Counted from the stretch's first letter, positions 1-8,426 are shown. The stretch: DNA of 36,160 nt from an uncultured Pseudomonadota bacterium (GCA_902793695.1 CADBEI010000004.1:1-36160); one strand, 5' to 3'. Numbers and translations are program-made. Notes: a model not told the origin generated them from the letters alone.

Positions 1-4
1 TATA

Positions 5-81
5 TGGCGCGCTCTGGGCGATTCGAACGCCCGACCCACAGCTTAGAAGGCTGTTGCTCTATCCTGCTGAGCTAAGAGCGC
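5..81 (-). tRNA. tRNA-Arg (anticodon TCT)
   Basis: Read on the minus strand, the gene begins GCGCTCT and ends AGAGCGC, then a G discriminator and an encoded CCA, giving a perfect 7-bp acceptor stem. The anticodon arm is ACAGC-CTTCTAA-GCTGT, so the loop places TCT at positions 34-36 and the tRNA reads AGA (Arg). The T arm GGGCG-TTCGAAT-CGCCC is intact. The 77-base length and encoded CCA fit a complete functional gene. Confidence 0.96.
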
Positions 82-99
82 ATCGGCTTTTCAAAACAG

Positions 100-128
100 A
101 AAATCGCATAAAAAAGTGTCATTGTCAA
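100..128 (-). promoter_or_regulatory. Candidate sigma-70 promoter of the tRNA-Arg gene
   Basis: On the minus strand TTGACA (123-128) is followed after 17 bases by GATTTT (100-105). The start would lie about 12 bases upstream of the tRNA 5' end. The -35 box is perfect and the -10 box is weak. Confidence 0.55.
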
Positions 129-159
129 TCACATTTTGTAATTTTTTTTCAATAAAGAC

Positions 160-188
160 TTGCATTTTGTGATTAAGGCTGTTATATT
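160..188 (+). promoter_or_regulatory. Candidate sigma-70 promoter of the small orphan gene
   Basis: TTGCAT (160-165), a 17-base spacer and TATATT (183-188). Transcription would start near 195. This rules out the TTG codon at 160 as the start of the downstream reading frame and favours ATG 250, or possibly ATG 211. Confidence 0.55.
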
Positions 189-249
189 CGATTTTGTCGA
201 AATTACAATTATGAATATTTTTATCAAATCAATATATATCAAAAAAAGT

Positions 250-510
250 ATGGAAGAAAAACAAATTTTAGACCACACTTTCTGCTCAAAGTACAGAAAG
301 GAATTAAAGGCCTATGGGTTGCAACAGGCCGTTCGTGATTTAATCACTTCTACCAACAAAGTAGAATTAAAAAAGAGATATCTCGCCCGTGAGGTCGAGA
401 AGAAGGAATCGTTTAAGGCAGATTTTATTGCCGCTTGCGATTCGATTATCAGCACCGACCGCAAGCTGATGCCTGCCGTCCGCGCGATTCAGAAAGAAAT
501 AATTGCTTAG
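250..510 (+). CDS. Small hypothetical protein, charged and helical
   Basis: I do not recognise this 86-residue protein. It is rich in Lys and Glu, has no signal peptide or membrane segment, and reads as a small helical cytosolic protein. The open frame runs back to a TTG at 160, but a good promoter overlaps that codon, so I start at ATG 250, where the protein begins MEEKQILDHTF. ATG 211 is an alternative. No convincing Shine-Dalgarno sequence precedes either. A strong terminator follows 35 bases after the stop, so the gene is a single-gene transcript. A real promoter, terminator and biased composition support it being a gene; its function is unknown. Confidence 0.6.
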   Translation: MEEKQILDHTFCSKYRKELKAYGLQQAVRDLITSTNKVELKKRYLAREVEKKESFKADFIAACDSIISTDRKLMPAVRAIQKEIIA

Positions 511-545
511 CGCAGCAATTAAGAGTATTTTGACTTATTAAAAAG

Positions 546-585
546 ACATCCGGTGCCATCGTGCAGAAAGGCCGGATGTTTTTTT
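546..585 (+). terminator. Intrinsic terminator after the small orphan gene
   Basis: Perfect 8-bp stem ACATCCGG (546-553) / CCGGATGT (572-579), followed by a run of T. Confidence 0.85.
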
Positions 586-609
586 GTGCGCTTCTTGCCG
601 ATTCGCAAC

Positions 610-641
610 AAAAAACCTCCCCGCGAGGAGAGGTTTTTTTT
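610..641 (-). terminator. Bidirectional terminator of rpmJ
   Basis: Seven-bp GC stem CCTCCCC (616-622) / GGAGAGG (627-633) with a 4-base loop, flanked by A and T runs. It lies just downstream of rpmJ on the minus strand and can work in both directions. Confidence 0.85.
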
Positions 642-669
642 ACAACAAAGGAGATTGTTATATAATCAA

Positions 670-795
670 TTAACCCTGACGAGCCTTAAGCTTCGGATTC
701 TTCTTATTGATAACATACACGCGACCTTTACGACGTACGATTTTGCAGTTCAAATCGCGTACTTTCTTTGATTTCAGAGAACTATAGCACTTCAT
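670..795 (-). CDS. rpmJ: Large-subunit ribosomal protein bL36
   Basis: This minus-strand gene encodes 41 residues: [16 protein letters not shown], then [14 protein letters not shown], then [12 protein letters not shown]36 is the smallest protein of the 50S subunit and stabilises 23S rRNA folding. The [12 protein letters not shown] core and KARQG ending are typical of the 41-residue alphaproteobacterial form, which lacks the four-residue zinc ribbon of classical L36. Here only two cysteines (C3, C17) are present. The start follows a good AAGGAA ribosome-binding site. The gene stands alone with its own promoter and terminator, as usual in this class. Confidence 0.95.
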   Translation of the reverse strand: MKCYSSLKSKKVRDLNCKIVRRKGRVYVINKKNPKLKARQG

Positions 796-827
796 TTCTT
801 TATTCCTTATATAAACGTTTTGAGCGC

Positions 828-856
828 AAAATAAGCTATTTATCCGCACTTGTCAA
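828..856 (-). promoter_or_regulatory. Promoter of rpmJ
   Basis: On the minus strand TTGACA (851-856), a 17-base spacer and TATTTT (828-833), about 30 bases upstream of the rpmJ start. Strong sigma-70-type match, as expected for a ribosomal protein gene. Confidence 0.75.
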
Positions 857-949
857 CCAATTTTTTGAAAAATATCAAAAAATTAAGACATATTTTAAGA
901 TTATGCCCTATAAATAAGACCGAGTGTACTCATTTTCGGAGAAAATCTA

Positions 950-1504
950 ATGAATAAAATATTTTTCGGCGCGGCTTTGCTGTGTTTATTGAATGTATCT
1001 GCCAACGCAAAACCGATTACCTATCAGGAAGAAATGTATGCTTTGGGTGCGGTTTCGGGGCAGGGTTTGGCTTGTAAGTCGTCAAAATATCATCAGTTTG
1101 AGTTATTGGCGCGAGCCATTGTTATCGGTAAGGCGCCGAATGCCGCGGTTCAGGAAGACGGGTTACGGCAATACGGGGCAGGTAAGGCTTCCGCTTTTAT
1201 GGAAATGGAAGAAACGCAGTTTGCCGGTTGTGCCGAAATTCTGCAAAGATTCGATAAGCAGCCTATTTTCAAAAGCGTGCTTTATTCCGACGGCAGATTG
1301 AAGCTTCCGGACGGGACTTTAATTAAACCGCGACAACCGTACGATGCTTCAAAATTATATGTTAAGGACCGTGACGCTTTTATAAAAATGGATACCATGT
1401 ATAAAAATTCTGTTGCAGAAATGCAAAAAACAATGCAAAATGCGCCAAAAGTTCCGCTCAAAGATGCGCGATACGAATCTTATTCCAAACAATTCAGTAA
1501 ATAG
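950..1504 (+). CDS. Secreted hypothetical protein
   Basis: This 184-residue protein begins with a clear Sec signal peptide (MNKIFFGAALLCLLNVSANA, cleaved after residue 20), so it should be exported to the periplasm or beyond. The mature part has two cysteines, near residues 42 and 94, that could form a disulfide, and a basic C-terminal tail. I recognise no domain. The start is supported by a GGAG Shine-Dalgarno sequence 8 bases upstream. The gene ends 9 bases before ettA, so the two are probably co-transcribed, although no functional link is obvious. Confidence 0.8.
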   Translation: MNKIFFGAALLCLLNVSANAKPITYQEEMYALGAVSGQGLACKSSKYHQFELLARAIVIGKAPNAAVQEDGLRQYGAGKASAFMEMEETQFAGCAEILQRFDKQPIFKSVLYSDGRLKLPDGTLIKPRQPYDASKLYVKDRDAFIKMDTMYKNSVAEMQKTMQNAPKVPLKDARYESYSKQFSK

Positions 1505-1513
1505 GAGTTAAAA

Positions 1514-3193
1514 ATGGCAGCATACCAATATATATTTGTGATGCAAAATTTAACCAAAGTTCTTCCGGGAGGCAGAGAGCTTTTCAAAGATATTACACTG
1601 TCTTTTTTACCGGGGGCAAAAATCGGCGTGTTGGGTGTTAACGGCGCCGGTAAATCAACTCTTTTGAAAATTATGGCCGGTGTTGATAAAGAATTTAACG
1701 GCGAAGCGTGGCCGGCGGAAGGTGTTAAAATCGGCTATCTGGAACAAGAGCCGCAGCTTGACCCGAATAAAAACGTGATGGAAAATGTGATGGACGGATT
1801 GGGCGAAACACAACGCCTGTTGCAACGCTTTGAAGAAGTTTCCGCCAAATTTGCCGAGCCGATGAGCGACGACGAAATGAATAATTTAATTGCCGAACAG
1901 GCTGAATTGCAAGAACAAATCGATGCCGTGAACGGTTGGGATATCGAGCGTACGGTGCAAATTGCCATGGATGCGTTGCGTTGTCCGCCGGCAGAAGCCG
2001 ATGTTACCAAACTTTCCGGAGGTGAAAAGCGTCGGGTGGCATTGTGTCGTTTGTTGCTGCAAAAGCCGGATATGCTGCTTTTGGACGAACCTACCAATCA
2101 CTTGGATGCCGAGTCGGTGGCTTGGCTCGAACACCATTTGCGCGATTATAACGGCACGGTGGTAATGGTAACTCACGACCGCTATTTCTTGGATAATGTT
2201 ACCGGCTGGATTTTGGAACTTGACCGCGGTCAGGGCATTCCGTACGAGGGTAACTATACTTCGTGGTTGGAGCAAAAACAAAAACGTTTGGAACAGGAAG
2301 CGCGTGAAGAAACCGCTCGTCAGCGCACTTTGGCACAAGAGTTGGAGTGGATTCATAAAAATCCGAAGGCGCGTCAGGCAAAATCTAAAGCGCGTATTAA
2401 CGCTTATGATGAGCTTTTGTCGCAAGCAAGTCGTGAGAAAATTACGACCGCACACATTAATATTCCGATGACCGAAAGGTTGGGAGATTTGGTGATTGAA
2501 GCCGAACATCTGACCAAAGGTTTTGGGGACAGAGTGCTGATTGACGACTTGTCGTTCAAAATTCCGAAGGGAGCAATTGTCGGTATTATCGGGCCGAACG
2601 GTGCCGGCAAAACCACCTTGTTTAAGATGATTACCGGACAGGAAAAACCGGATTCCGGCACTATCCGTATCGGAGAGACCGTGGATTTGGGCTATGTTGA
2701 CCAATCGCGTGACGAACTTAATCCGGATAAAAACGTGTGGGAGGAGATTTCCGACGGTTTGGATATGGTGCAACTCGGTAAAAACGAGGTATCTTCGCGG
2801 GCTTATGTCGGACAATTCAACTTTAAAGGTGCCGACCAACAGAAGAAAGTCGGGCAACTTTCCGGCGGCGAACGTAATCGCGTGCATTTGGCTAAAATGC
2901 TGCGAAAGGGGGCAAATGTGATTCTGCTCGATGAGCCGACCAATGACTTGGATGTAGATACTCTGCGCTCGTTGGAGGAGGGTATCAGCGCATATCCGGG
3001 GTGTGTGTTGGTAACTTCGCACGACCGCTGGTTTTTGGATCGTTTGGCCACGCATATTCTGGCTTATGAAGACAACGGGCACGTTGAGTGGTTTGAGGGC
3101 AATTTTGAAGACTACGAAAAGAACAAGAAATTGCGCTTGGGCGAAGATGCCTGCAATCCGCACCGAATTCGTTATAAAAAATTGGAACGATAG
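1514..3193 (+). CDS. ettA: Energy-dependent translational throttle protein EttA (ABC-F)
   Basis: EttA is a soluble ABC-F ATPase that binds the ribosomal E site and couples entry into elongation to the ATP/ADP ratio. The 559-residue protein has two ABC domains and no membrane segments. Walker A motifs are GVNGAGKST (41-49) and GPNGAGKTT (360-368). Signature motifs are LSGGEKRR and LSGGERNR, and Walker B motifs are [11 protein letters not shown] and [12 protein letters not shown] charged linker rich in Lys, Arg and Glu (about 255-320) separates the domains, as in the family. Length and near-perfect motifs match EttA (about 555 residues) rather than Uup or YheS. A bidirectional terminator follows. 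Confidence 0.95.
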   Translation: MAAYQYIFVMQNLTKVLPGGRELFKDITLSFLPGAKIGVLGVNGAGKSTLLKIMAGVDKEFNGEAWPAEGVKIGYLEQEPQLDPNKNVMENVMDGLGETQRLLQRFEEVSAKFAEPMSDDEMNNLIAEQAELQEQIDAVNGWDIERTVQIAMDALRCPPAEADVTKLSGGEKRRVALCRLLLQKPDMLLLDEPTNHLDAESVAWLEHHLRDYNGTVVMVTHDRYFLDNVTGWILELDRGQGIPYEGNYTSWLEQKQKRLEQEAREETARQRTLAQELEWIHKNPKARQAKSKARINAYDELLSQASREKITTAHINIPMTERLGDLVIEAEHLTKGFGDRVLIDDLSFKIPKGAIVGIIGPNGAGKTTLFKMITGQEKPDSGTIRIGETVDLGYVDQSRDELNPDKNVWEEISDGLDMVQLGKNEVSSRAYVGQFNFKGADQQKKVGQLSGGERNRVHLAKMLRKGANVILLDEPTNDLDVDTLRSLEEGISAYPGCVLVTSHDRWFLDRLATHILAYEDNGHVEWFEGNFEDYEKNKKLRLGEDACNPHRIRYKKLER

Positions 3194-3211
3194 GTCGTTG
3201 TAACCATAAAT

Positions 3212-3243
3212 AAAAAAAGCGCCTCGAATCAGGCGCTTTTTTT
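3212..3243. terminator. Bidirectional terminator between ettA and the prepilin gene
   Basis: A 13-bp stem of A-run plus GCGCCT (3212-3224) and AGGCGC plus T-run (3231-3243) with a 6-base loop. It sits between convergent genes and can stop transcription from both sides. Confidence 0.92.
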
Positions 3244-3258
3244 AACTTTTTGCGAATA

Positions 3259-3945
3259 TCAGTAATATTTCCAGCTTACGGCACAAAGCGATTTATTCGG
3301 GCAATAGCAAGCCAGACGTGCTTGGTCAACCGTCAGCGGAACTTTAACCGTTTCATCCCCCGGAACGGCAATAGCGCTCATTTGGGCAATACTGCCCGGA
3401 GTATATTTGGTAACCGCGTCAAGCGTTGCATCAATGGATGTCGGGTCAGCCGTGGTTCCTCGGGATTGGCTGTAAACATGCATAGCCAACAAGCCCGAAG
3501 AAGAACCTGCACCCCAATCTGCGGTTGCCATGGCAATACAAGCATCGCGGGTTAAGCCGTAAAAAGAAACAATGAAAGCGTTTTTATCAACCTGACTGAT
3601 TTCACCGGCACCGTCCATTGAAGATGCACCGATAAAGACGCGTCCGCCGAAAATGTTACGTAACTTACCGGCGGCATTATCCGCCAAACCGGCAACAATC
3701 AATTCTTCCGGAATCATTCCCATATCAATAGCCAAGGCGTTATCCAGATTGCCGAATGTTTGCTGTTGGGCATACATGGTACGGATGTTGGTAATTATGT
3801 GAGACACCTGATCCAATACTTTATTGGTACGGTATTTACTCATCGCTTTAGAATAGCCGGCAATACCACCGACGGATAAAACACCGATAATAGCCAACAC
3901 GCCGAGCATTTCAATCATAGAACGGCCGGATTGATTTATTTTCAT
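3259..3945 (-). CDS. Type IV prepilin-like protein
   Basis: The 228-residue protein starts MKINQSG followed by RSMIEMLGVLAIIGVLSVGG, a class III prepilin signal. It has a short basic leader, Gly at -1, Glu at +5 of the mature protein and a hydrophobic helix. A PilD-type peptidase would cut after Gly7. The first mature residue would be Arg instead of the usual Phe or Met. The C-terminal globular part contains a Cys-rich ending (ACYCPNKSLC) that could form a disulfide loop, as in many pilins. Start supported by GGAG upstream. No pilus assembly genes are nearby, so it may be a minor pilin or a pseudopilin. Assignment beyond prepilin is uncertain. Confidence 0.85.
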   Translation of the reverse strand: MKINQSGRSMIEMLGVLAIIGVLSVGGIAGYSKAMSKYRTNKVLDQVSHIITNIRTMYAQQQTFGNLDNALAIDMGMIPEELIVAGLADNAAGKLRNIFGGRVFIGASSMDGAGEISQVDKNAFIVSFYGLTRDACIAMATADWGAGSSSGLLAMHVYSQSRGTTADPTSIDATLDAVTKYTPGSIAQMSAIAVPGDETVKVPLTVDQARLACYCPNKSLCAVSWKYY

Positions 3946-4072
3946 TTTTCATACTCCTCAATTATAATATGTTCGAACACAACCGAATGTATTTGCGCCA
4001 TTATGGATTAATTCGTAAAAATAGTCAAGTTCATAAATGGATATATTACTTTGGTGATAACGATATAAAAGA

Positions 4073-4102
4073 AAGACTGCCGTAAATACCCGCTACAGTC
4101 TT
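4073..4102 (-). terminator. Probable terminator downstream of the Memo/AMMECR1 gene
   Basis: AAGACTG (4073-4079) pairs with CAGTCTT (4096-4102). On the minus strand the stem is followed by TTCTTTT. The 16-base loop is rather large. Confidence 0.5.
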
Positions 4103-4128
4103 GTTCAAAAGTTGCATAAAAAAGAAAA

Positions 4129-5514
4129 TCAGTGATGGCGAATTACTTCAAAGCGATATAATTGTGCCTTTTCACTCGGACTGATACCACCCTTTTGGCG
4201 GGCGATGGCGATTTGTTGTTCAACGGTATCCACACCGTCAATATCAGGCAACAATAAGCCGCGTTTGCCGTTGCTTTCCACAATTACACCGTATTTTTTT
4301 ACATCAAGTTCGGTTGCTGCGGCAATCGGTTCTGCCGGTTGCAAAACATCGACGCTGTACACCAAATCCGCCAATTCATCGGGACGCACCGGCATAAAGC
4401 GCGGGTCCTGCGAACAGGCGGCAATTGCGTTATGGGCGATTTCATCTGCTATGTCGTTATAAACCGGCGCAATGGTGCCGATACAACCGCGCAATTGTCC
4501 GTGCATTTTAAGCGAAACAAAAACTCCGGCGCGATTGGCGGTTAATTCTGTCGGCAGTTGCTGCGGTATCAGTGCCGGTTTGCCGGTCAGCACAAAAGTT
4601 TCGATGCAATAACGGGCTAAACGCACAAATTCGTCTTCCGTTTCAGCTTGCTTATTAACCATTTGCTGTTTCCATTCGCGATATTGTGTACCGAAATTGC
4701 GCTTTTCGTCGGCGACTCCGGCTTCAAAAGCGGCTACACCGTAGCCGACACCGAACGGACCTTCATACGACAGTAATTTGCTTTTTACCGCACGCGAATC
4801 GAGAGCGCCGGACATAATAACAAACGGGCGATGTCCGCATTCTCCGGCCGCTTCGCAAAATTCCGACTTCATTTTCAAAAGTGGCAGAAAATCGGCGCTT
4901 TTGAAGATTTTTTGCAGTTTTTTATCGAATTCCGGTCCTTCCTCGGCAAAGCCGTACGGACCTTCAGCAAGCAGTTTATGTGACCAATCGCCGCTGGCAA
5001 TAATGACGCTGCGGCGATTCAGTTTGAGCGATATTTCATTTAAAATTTGCCCCAACATATAATGGTATAAAACCGACAATCCGGAAACGGCAATCCGCAC
5101 CACTTTATAATCTTTTTTGATTTCATTCAGAAAACGCAACGGGATGAATGAGCCGTGGTCAATATTTTGTTCTTGCTCACCCAATATTCCGCACGGAAAA
5201 TTGCGAGCCTGACAGGCGGTGTTGAGAGCGGCAATAAAACTTTCGTCGGCACAAGCGGTTATTTTAACTTCCGGCGCACCGAATTGCGCAAAATTATCGG
5301 TTGTTTTCGGTTGTGATGCCACGTGGAAATAGTCGGCATACCAACGCATATGCGGGCTGATTAAAATAATTGTGTCGGGAGCAAACGAATCCACAAATTT
5401 CATTGCTTCGCGATACGAATTAATGGTTTTTTGAATTTGTTTTTCTTTACCTTTGCCGACTTCCGGAAATATAAGAGGCGGATGCGGCACTGCCACGGCG
5501 GCCAGAACAGTCAT
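4129..5514 (-). CDS. Memo-like / AMMECR1 fusion protein (AmmeMemoRadiSam system A+B)
   Basis: The 461-residue protein fuses two domains. The N-terminal part (about 1-270) resembles the LigB/Memo class III extradiol dioxygenase fold. It has HPP (11-13), SPH (53-55), DHGSF (119-123), SGDWSH (174-179) and ECGHRP (225-230), which supply candidate metal ligands. The C-terminal part (about 290-461) is AMMECR1-like with the hallmark LRGCIG (341-346). The two families, plus a radical SAM enzyme, form the conserved AmmeMemoRadiSam set, whose substrate I cannot state. No radical SAM gene is in the window. Start supported by AGGAG. It probably shares a transcript with the orphan gene 30 bases upstream. 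Confidence 0.88.
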   Translation of the reverse strand: MTVLAAVAVPHPPLIFPEVGKGKEKQIQKTINSYREAMKFVDSFAPDTIILISPHMRWYADYFHVASQPKTTDNFAQFGAPEVKITACADESFIAALNTACQARNFPCGILGEQEQNIDHGSFIPLRFLNEIKKDYKVVRIAVSGLSVLYHYMLGQILNEISLKLNRRSVIIASGDWSHKLLAEGPYGFAEEGPEFDKKLQKIFKSADFLPLLKMKSEFCEAAGECGHRPFVIMSGALDSRAVKSKLLSYEGPFGVGYGVAAFEAGVADEKRNFGTQYREWKQQMVNKQAETEDEFVRLARYCIETFVLTGKPALIPQQLPTELTANRAGVFVSLKMHGQLRGCIGTIAPVYNDIADEIAHNAIAACSQDPRFMPVRPDELADLVYSVDVLQPAEPIAAATELDVKKYGVIVESNGKRGLLLPDIDGVDTVEQQIAIARQKGGISPSEKAQLYRFEVIRHH

Positions 5515-5544
5515 GGTTTTCTCCTGTATATAATTGTTTGTGTA

Positions 5545-6081
5545 TTATAGCTTGCGTCCGCCTCTTTTAATTTTCAGCATTTGCAGTAAATTAGGTTTTT
5601 GAGGCTGTGCCGGTTGCTGATTTTCAGCGTTTTTTTGTTCCATAAATATTTTTATCGGTAAAGTCGCGCTGACTGATGAAGTAAATTTAACTTCCAAACT
5701 GAGCCACTCTCTCTCGCCGGAAATGCGCGGCATATTGATTTCTTCTTCCATGGAATTGGCAGCATCGTTATAAATGGCGCCCAAGTGAAGCATCATGGAT
5801 ATTTTTGCGCCTGCCGGCTGTTGTTGACGGCTTGCAATATATTCATCGACAAATTCGGGTTTGAGGTCGTTTCTGCGATAAACTTCGGCCATAATAGGCT
5901 GTCTGAATATATTTTCTATGGCAGCATTCAGTTCATTGTCATCACTTTTATCCAATGTCGCTTTCACATAATTTGAAACATTTTCATAATTGAGTGTTTG
6001 TTCCATTTGCAAAACGTCTTTATATTCTCCGACATTAAAAATCGGGTTACCGGTTTGCGGATTTTCGCCTATAATATTCAT
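5545..6081 (-). CDS. Hypothetical protein upstream of the Memo/AMMECR1 gene
   Basis: I do not recognise this 178-residue protein. It has no signal peptide or membrane segment. The first 100 residues look helical and acidic, a middle stretch (about 118-146) looks like beta strands, and the C-terminus is a Gln/Pro-rich linker followed by a basic tail (KIKRGGRKL). The start ATG follows GGAGAG with good spacing. A promoter (6115-6143) lies just upstream, and the Memo/AMMECR1 gene begins 30 bases downstream, so the two form a likely two-gene operon. Context suggests an accessory role, but that is inference. Confidence 0.7.
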   Translation of the reverse strand: MNIIGENPQTGNPIFNVGEYKDVLQMEQTLNYENVSNYVKATLDKSDDNELNAAIENIFRQPIMAEVYRRNDLKPEFVDEYIASRQQQPAGAKISMMLHLGAIYNDAANSMEEEINMPRISGEREWLSLEVKFTSSVSATLPIKIFMEQKNAENQQPAQPQKPNLLQMLKIKRGGRKL

Positions 6082-6114
6082 GATATGCTCTCCAAGAAAA
6101 ATTTTTATGGTATT

Positions 6115-6143
6115 ATGTTATCTCAAATTTGCCGGATTTGCAA
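6115..6143 (-). promoter_or_regulatory. Candidate promoter of the orphan-Memo/AMMECR1 operon
   Basis: On the minus strand TTGCAA (6138-6143), a 17-base spacer and TAACAT (6115-6120). The -10 box is moderate. Confidence 0.5.
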
Positions 6144-6168
6144 TAAAAAACGCGGCGGAAACAAAATA

Positions 6169-6633
6169 TTATTTGTGGCGAAACGAATAATATTTGTGCA
6201 GCAAAAACGTAACAATGGTGGAAAAAATCAAATAAATTCCCTGTGCCTGCCATGCCATAAGTCCGAATGCCCACATTAAAAAACTCATTATAGGGGCATT
6301 TATGGCATAAAGAAAAATATATACCGACCAGGCTTTGGCCCATTCGGCCCAAAAATTGCCGTGGCTGCGGAAAACATAATAGCGCATGGTGATGAACGAT
6401 ACGTTGATGGTAATGGCGTATTGCAAAGCCAGAGCCGCGTTGGCTACCCAAATTTGAGGAAAATTCCAACCGACGGCGGTGTTAACGTATCGGAAAGCCC
6501 AATCCAAACCGACCAAAACCGACCAAGCAAATACGGTATTGAAACCCCCGACCAGCAAAAAACGCAGTTTTTCGGGGAATTTGAACCAGATATTTTCGGC
6601 CCAAAAATATAATTTGAGGATTGCTTTAATCAA
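6169..6633 (-). CDS. GtrA-family membrane protein (probable polyprenyl-phosphate-sugar flippase)
   Basis: This 154-residue protein has four predicted membrane helices and the GtrA-type opening FLLVGGFNTVFAW (about 26-38) plus the C-terminal LLHKYYSFR pattern. GtrA proteins are thought to flip polyprenyl-phosphate-linked sugars across the inner membrane. The start is TTG at 6633, preceded by GGAG at suitable spacing, and overlaps the end of the deacetylase gene by 8 bases, so translation is probably coupled. As last gene of the operon it fits as the flippase between the cytoplasmic GT2 and deacetylase and the periplasmic ArnT-like transferase. Confidence 0.85.
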   Translation of the reverse strand: MIKAILKLYFWAENIWFKFPEKLRFLLVGGFNTVFAWSVLVGLDWAFRYVNTAVGWNFPQIWVANAALALQYAITINVSFITMRYYVFRSHGNFWAEWAKAWSVYIFLYAINAPIMSFLMWAFGLMAWQAQGIYLIFSTIVTFLLHKYYSFRHK

Positions 6634-7471
6634 TATTATCTCCGCCGTGAATGTTATTCAAAACTTCTCTGTTAAGAAGCGTTTGCAACTCAACCGAACG
6701 CCACGGCGATAAAATATTGTCATCCCACACACTTTCCGGATATTGGCGGTCGATTTCCGGTTTTCCGGGGTGAATCATAATTTCTACCGCATTATAACCG
6801 CGCGGAATTTTGATGTTGCAAAACTGTTCGCGTGAAATTTTACAGGTAAACAAAATAGTGTAGAAATAAATATCGGATTTATAGCCGTTCCACCAAGTAA
6901 GAAAGCGCAAAATGAAGTATTTAATCAAGCCGCCGTCAAACAGCCAACTTTTTGATTCGTTTTGCAAAATCGTGTTGAGGGCGTTTTCGTTCATCACTCT
7001 TATACGTGGCACATTGTATTCTTGCGCAATTTTGCGTACGATTTTAAAAACGGCCGGAATCAGGTGAACGTGGCGATGTCCGTCGATATGTGCCATTTTT
7101 AGTCCGGTTGCCAGATATTTTTGCACTTGAGCGCGGATTTCCGTTTCAATTTGGGCGGCAAACTTACGCGGGTGCAAAATCGAAAGTAACAACAAGTTTA
7201 CAAAACCGTTTTTGAGTTTGCCGTCGGCTCCGACCAAGAGCGGAATGTCTTGCGGGTTTGCCGTCGGTTTTTCGTTGGTAAGATTGAGATGCAGACCGAT
7301 TTCCAAATTCGGCATTTTTTGTGCAGCTTTCACCGCTTCAGTGGCAAATTCCTGATTTATCATCAGACTGGTGCTGTTTAAAATGCCTTGGTTATGGGCT
7401 TCGATGATAGCAGCATTTACGCCACGACTGATACCGAAATCATCAGCATTGAATATAATTTTAAGCGTCAT
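6626..7471 (-). CDS. YdjC/ChbG-family carbohydrate deacetylase (NaxD-like)
   Basis: YdjC-family enzymes are metal-dependent hydrolases that remove N-acetyl groups from sugars. This 281-residue protein has the N-terminal motif NADDFG (8-13), a GLHLNLT motif with H61, and a HIDGHRHVH cluster (128-136), which supply candidate metal ligands. It lacks a signal peptide, so it acts in the cytoplasm or on its inner face. The gene overlaps the GT2 gene by 11 bases and the GtrA gene by 8. Next to an ArnT-like transferase and a polyprenyl-phosphate GT2, the closest known parallel is NaxD of Francisella, which deacetylates undecaprenyl-phosphate-GalNAc. HpnK of hopanoid synthesis is a relative, but no hopanoid genes are present. 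Confidence 0.88.
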   Translation of the reverse strand: MTLKIIFNADDFGISRGVNAAIIEAHNQGILNSTSLMINQEFATEAVKAAQKMPNLEIGLHLNLTNEKPTANPQDIPLLVGADGKLKNGFVNLLLLSILHPRKFAAQIETEIRAQVQKYLATGLKMAHIDGHRHVHLIPAVFKIVRKIAQEYNVPRIRVMNENALNTILQNESKSWLFDGGLIKYFILRFLTWWNGYKSDIYFYTILFTCKISREQFCNIKIPRGYNAVEIMIHPGKPEIDRQYPESVWDDNILSPWRSVELQTLLNREVLNNIHGGDNID

Positions 7472-8426
7472 CTTTTTGGGCTTTCTTTTCTATAAAATCA
7501 GCAACATACAGCGGGCGTTTTTTGACTTCCATATGAATTTTGCCGATATATTCGCCGATAATGCCGAGGCAAATCAGCTGTACCGCACCCAAAAACACCA
7601 CCGTAACCATAATGGTGGCATATCCCGGAGTCGGGTTATGTAGAAAGAAATGCTCGATAAATACATAAATCCCCATCAACAGAGCCAGAATTGCCGCCAC
7701 AACACCCAATCCGGTAGCCAAGCGTAACGGCATAACCGAAAATTGGATAATGCTGTTAACAGCCAGACGCAGCGATTTAATGAAATTGTACTTTGATTCG
7801 CCGCTGAAACGCTCCGGTGCCACAAAACCAATGATTTCCACATTATCTTGTGGCATAATCCAACTCAAAAGTCCGCGGAAAAGTCTGTCTTGCTCGTTAA
7901 ATCCTTTCAAAAAATCAACATATTTGCGGTCGAGCAGGCGAAAATCCGGCGCGCTTTCCATAATCGGCATATCGGAAAGCAAATTCAAAACATAATAAAA
8001 AGTTTTGGCGCACAACTTATACAACTTGGATGTCGCCACGTTGTCAAGGCGTTTGGTCAGCACGATTTCTTTGCCGTTTTGCCATGCTTTTATCATTTGC
8101 GGAATATAAAGCGGAGGATGTTGTAAATCGGCATCCATAAAAATAACCGCATCGCCTTTGGCATAATCCATGCCGGCAGTCATGGCAATTTCGTGACCGA
8201 AGTTGCGTTTTAGCTCCACAATTTTGACGCGAGAATCTTTTTGCTGTAATTTCAGACAGTTTTCGCGGGTTTTATCTTTACTGCCGTCGTCAACAAAAAT
8301 ATATTCGAAGTCGACATTTTTGCACTCTTTTGTGCTTGCGTTGAGCTGTTTGTGCAGTTCCGCCACGTTATCCTGCTCGTTGTAAGCGGAAATAACAATA
8401 CTTACCAATTTATTTTTCTTCGGCAT
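7461..8426 (-). CDS. Polyprenyl-phosphate glycosyltransferase, GT2 (ArnC/FlmF/GtrB-like)
   Basis: The enzyme should move a sugar from a nucleotide sugar to undecaprenyl phosphate. The catalytic domain has VSIVISAYNE near the N-terminus, FVDDGS with the Asp pair 46-47, and DADLQHPP (98-105). Two membrane helices near 236-258 and 270-292 are typical of the DPM1/ArnC/GtrB type. The frame is open upstream to 8504, but I start at ATG 8426 because GGGAGG lies 7 bases before it and the family begins there, giving 321 residues. It overlaps the upstream ArnT-like gene by 17 bases. Sugar identity cannot be read from sequence; the neighbouring deacetylase suggests an N-acetylated hexosamine. Confidence 0.9.
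   Translation of the reverse strand: MPKKNKLVSIVISAYNEQDNVAELHKQLNASTKECKNVDFEYIFVDDGSKDKTRENCLKLQQKDSRVKIVELKRNFGHEIAMTAGMDYAKGDAVIFMDADLQHPPLYIPQMIKAWQNGKEIVLTKRLDNVATSKLYKLCAKTFYYVLNLLSDMPIMESAPDFRLLDRKYVDFLKGFNEQDRLFRGLLSWIMPQDNVEIIGFVAPERFSGESKYNFIKSLRLAVNSIIQFSVMPLRLATGLGVVAAILALLMGIYVFIEHFFLHNPTPGYATIMVTVVFLGAVQLICLGIIGEYIGKIHMEVKKRPLYVADFIEKKAQKDDA

Noticed and set aside
160..249. N-terminal extension of the small orphan from TTG 160
   Set aside because: A TTGCAT-17-TATATT promoter overlaps the supposed start, so that stretch would not be transcribed in full.
553..771. 72-codon plus-strand open frame
   Set aside because: It runs antisense to rpmJ and through two terminator hairpins, has no ribosome-binding site and encodes a composition unlike a protein.
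1886..3163. 425-codon minus-strand open frame inside ettA
   Set aside because: Shadow of ettA; the plus strand has full ABC-F motifs and the antisense translation is rich in His, Gln and Phe without domain logic.
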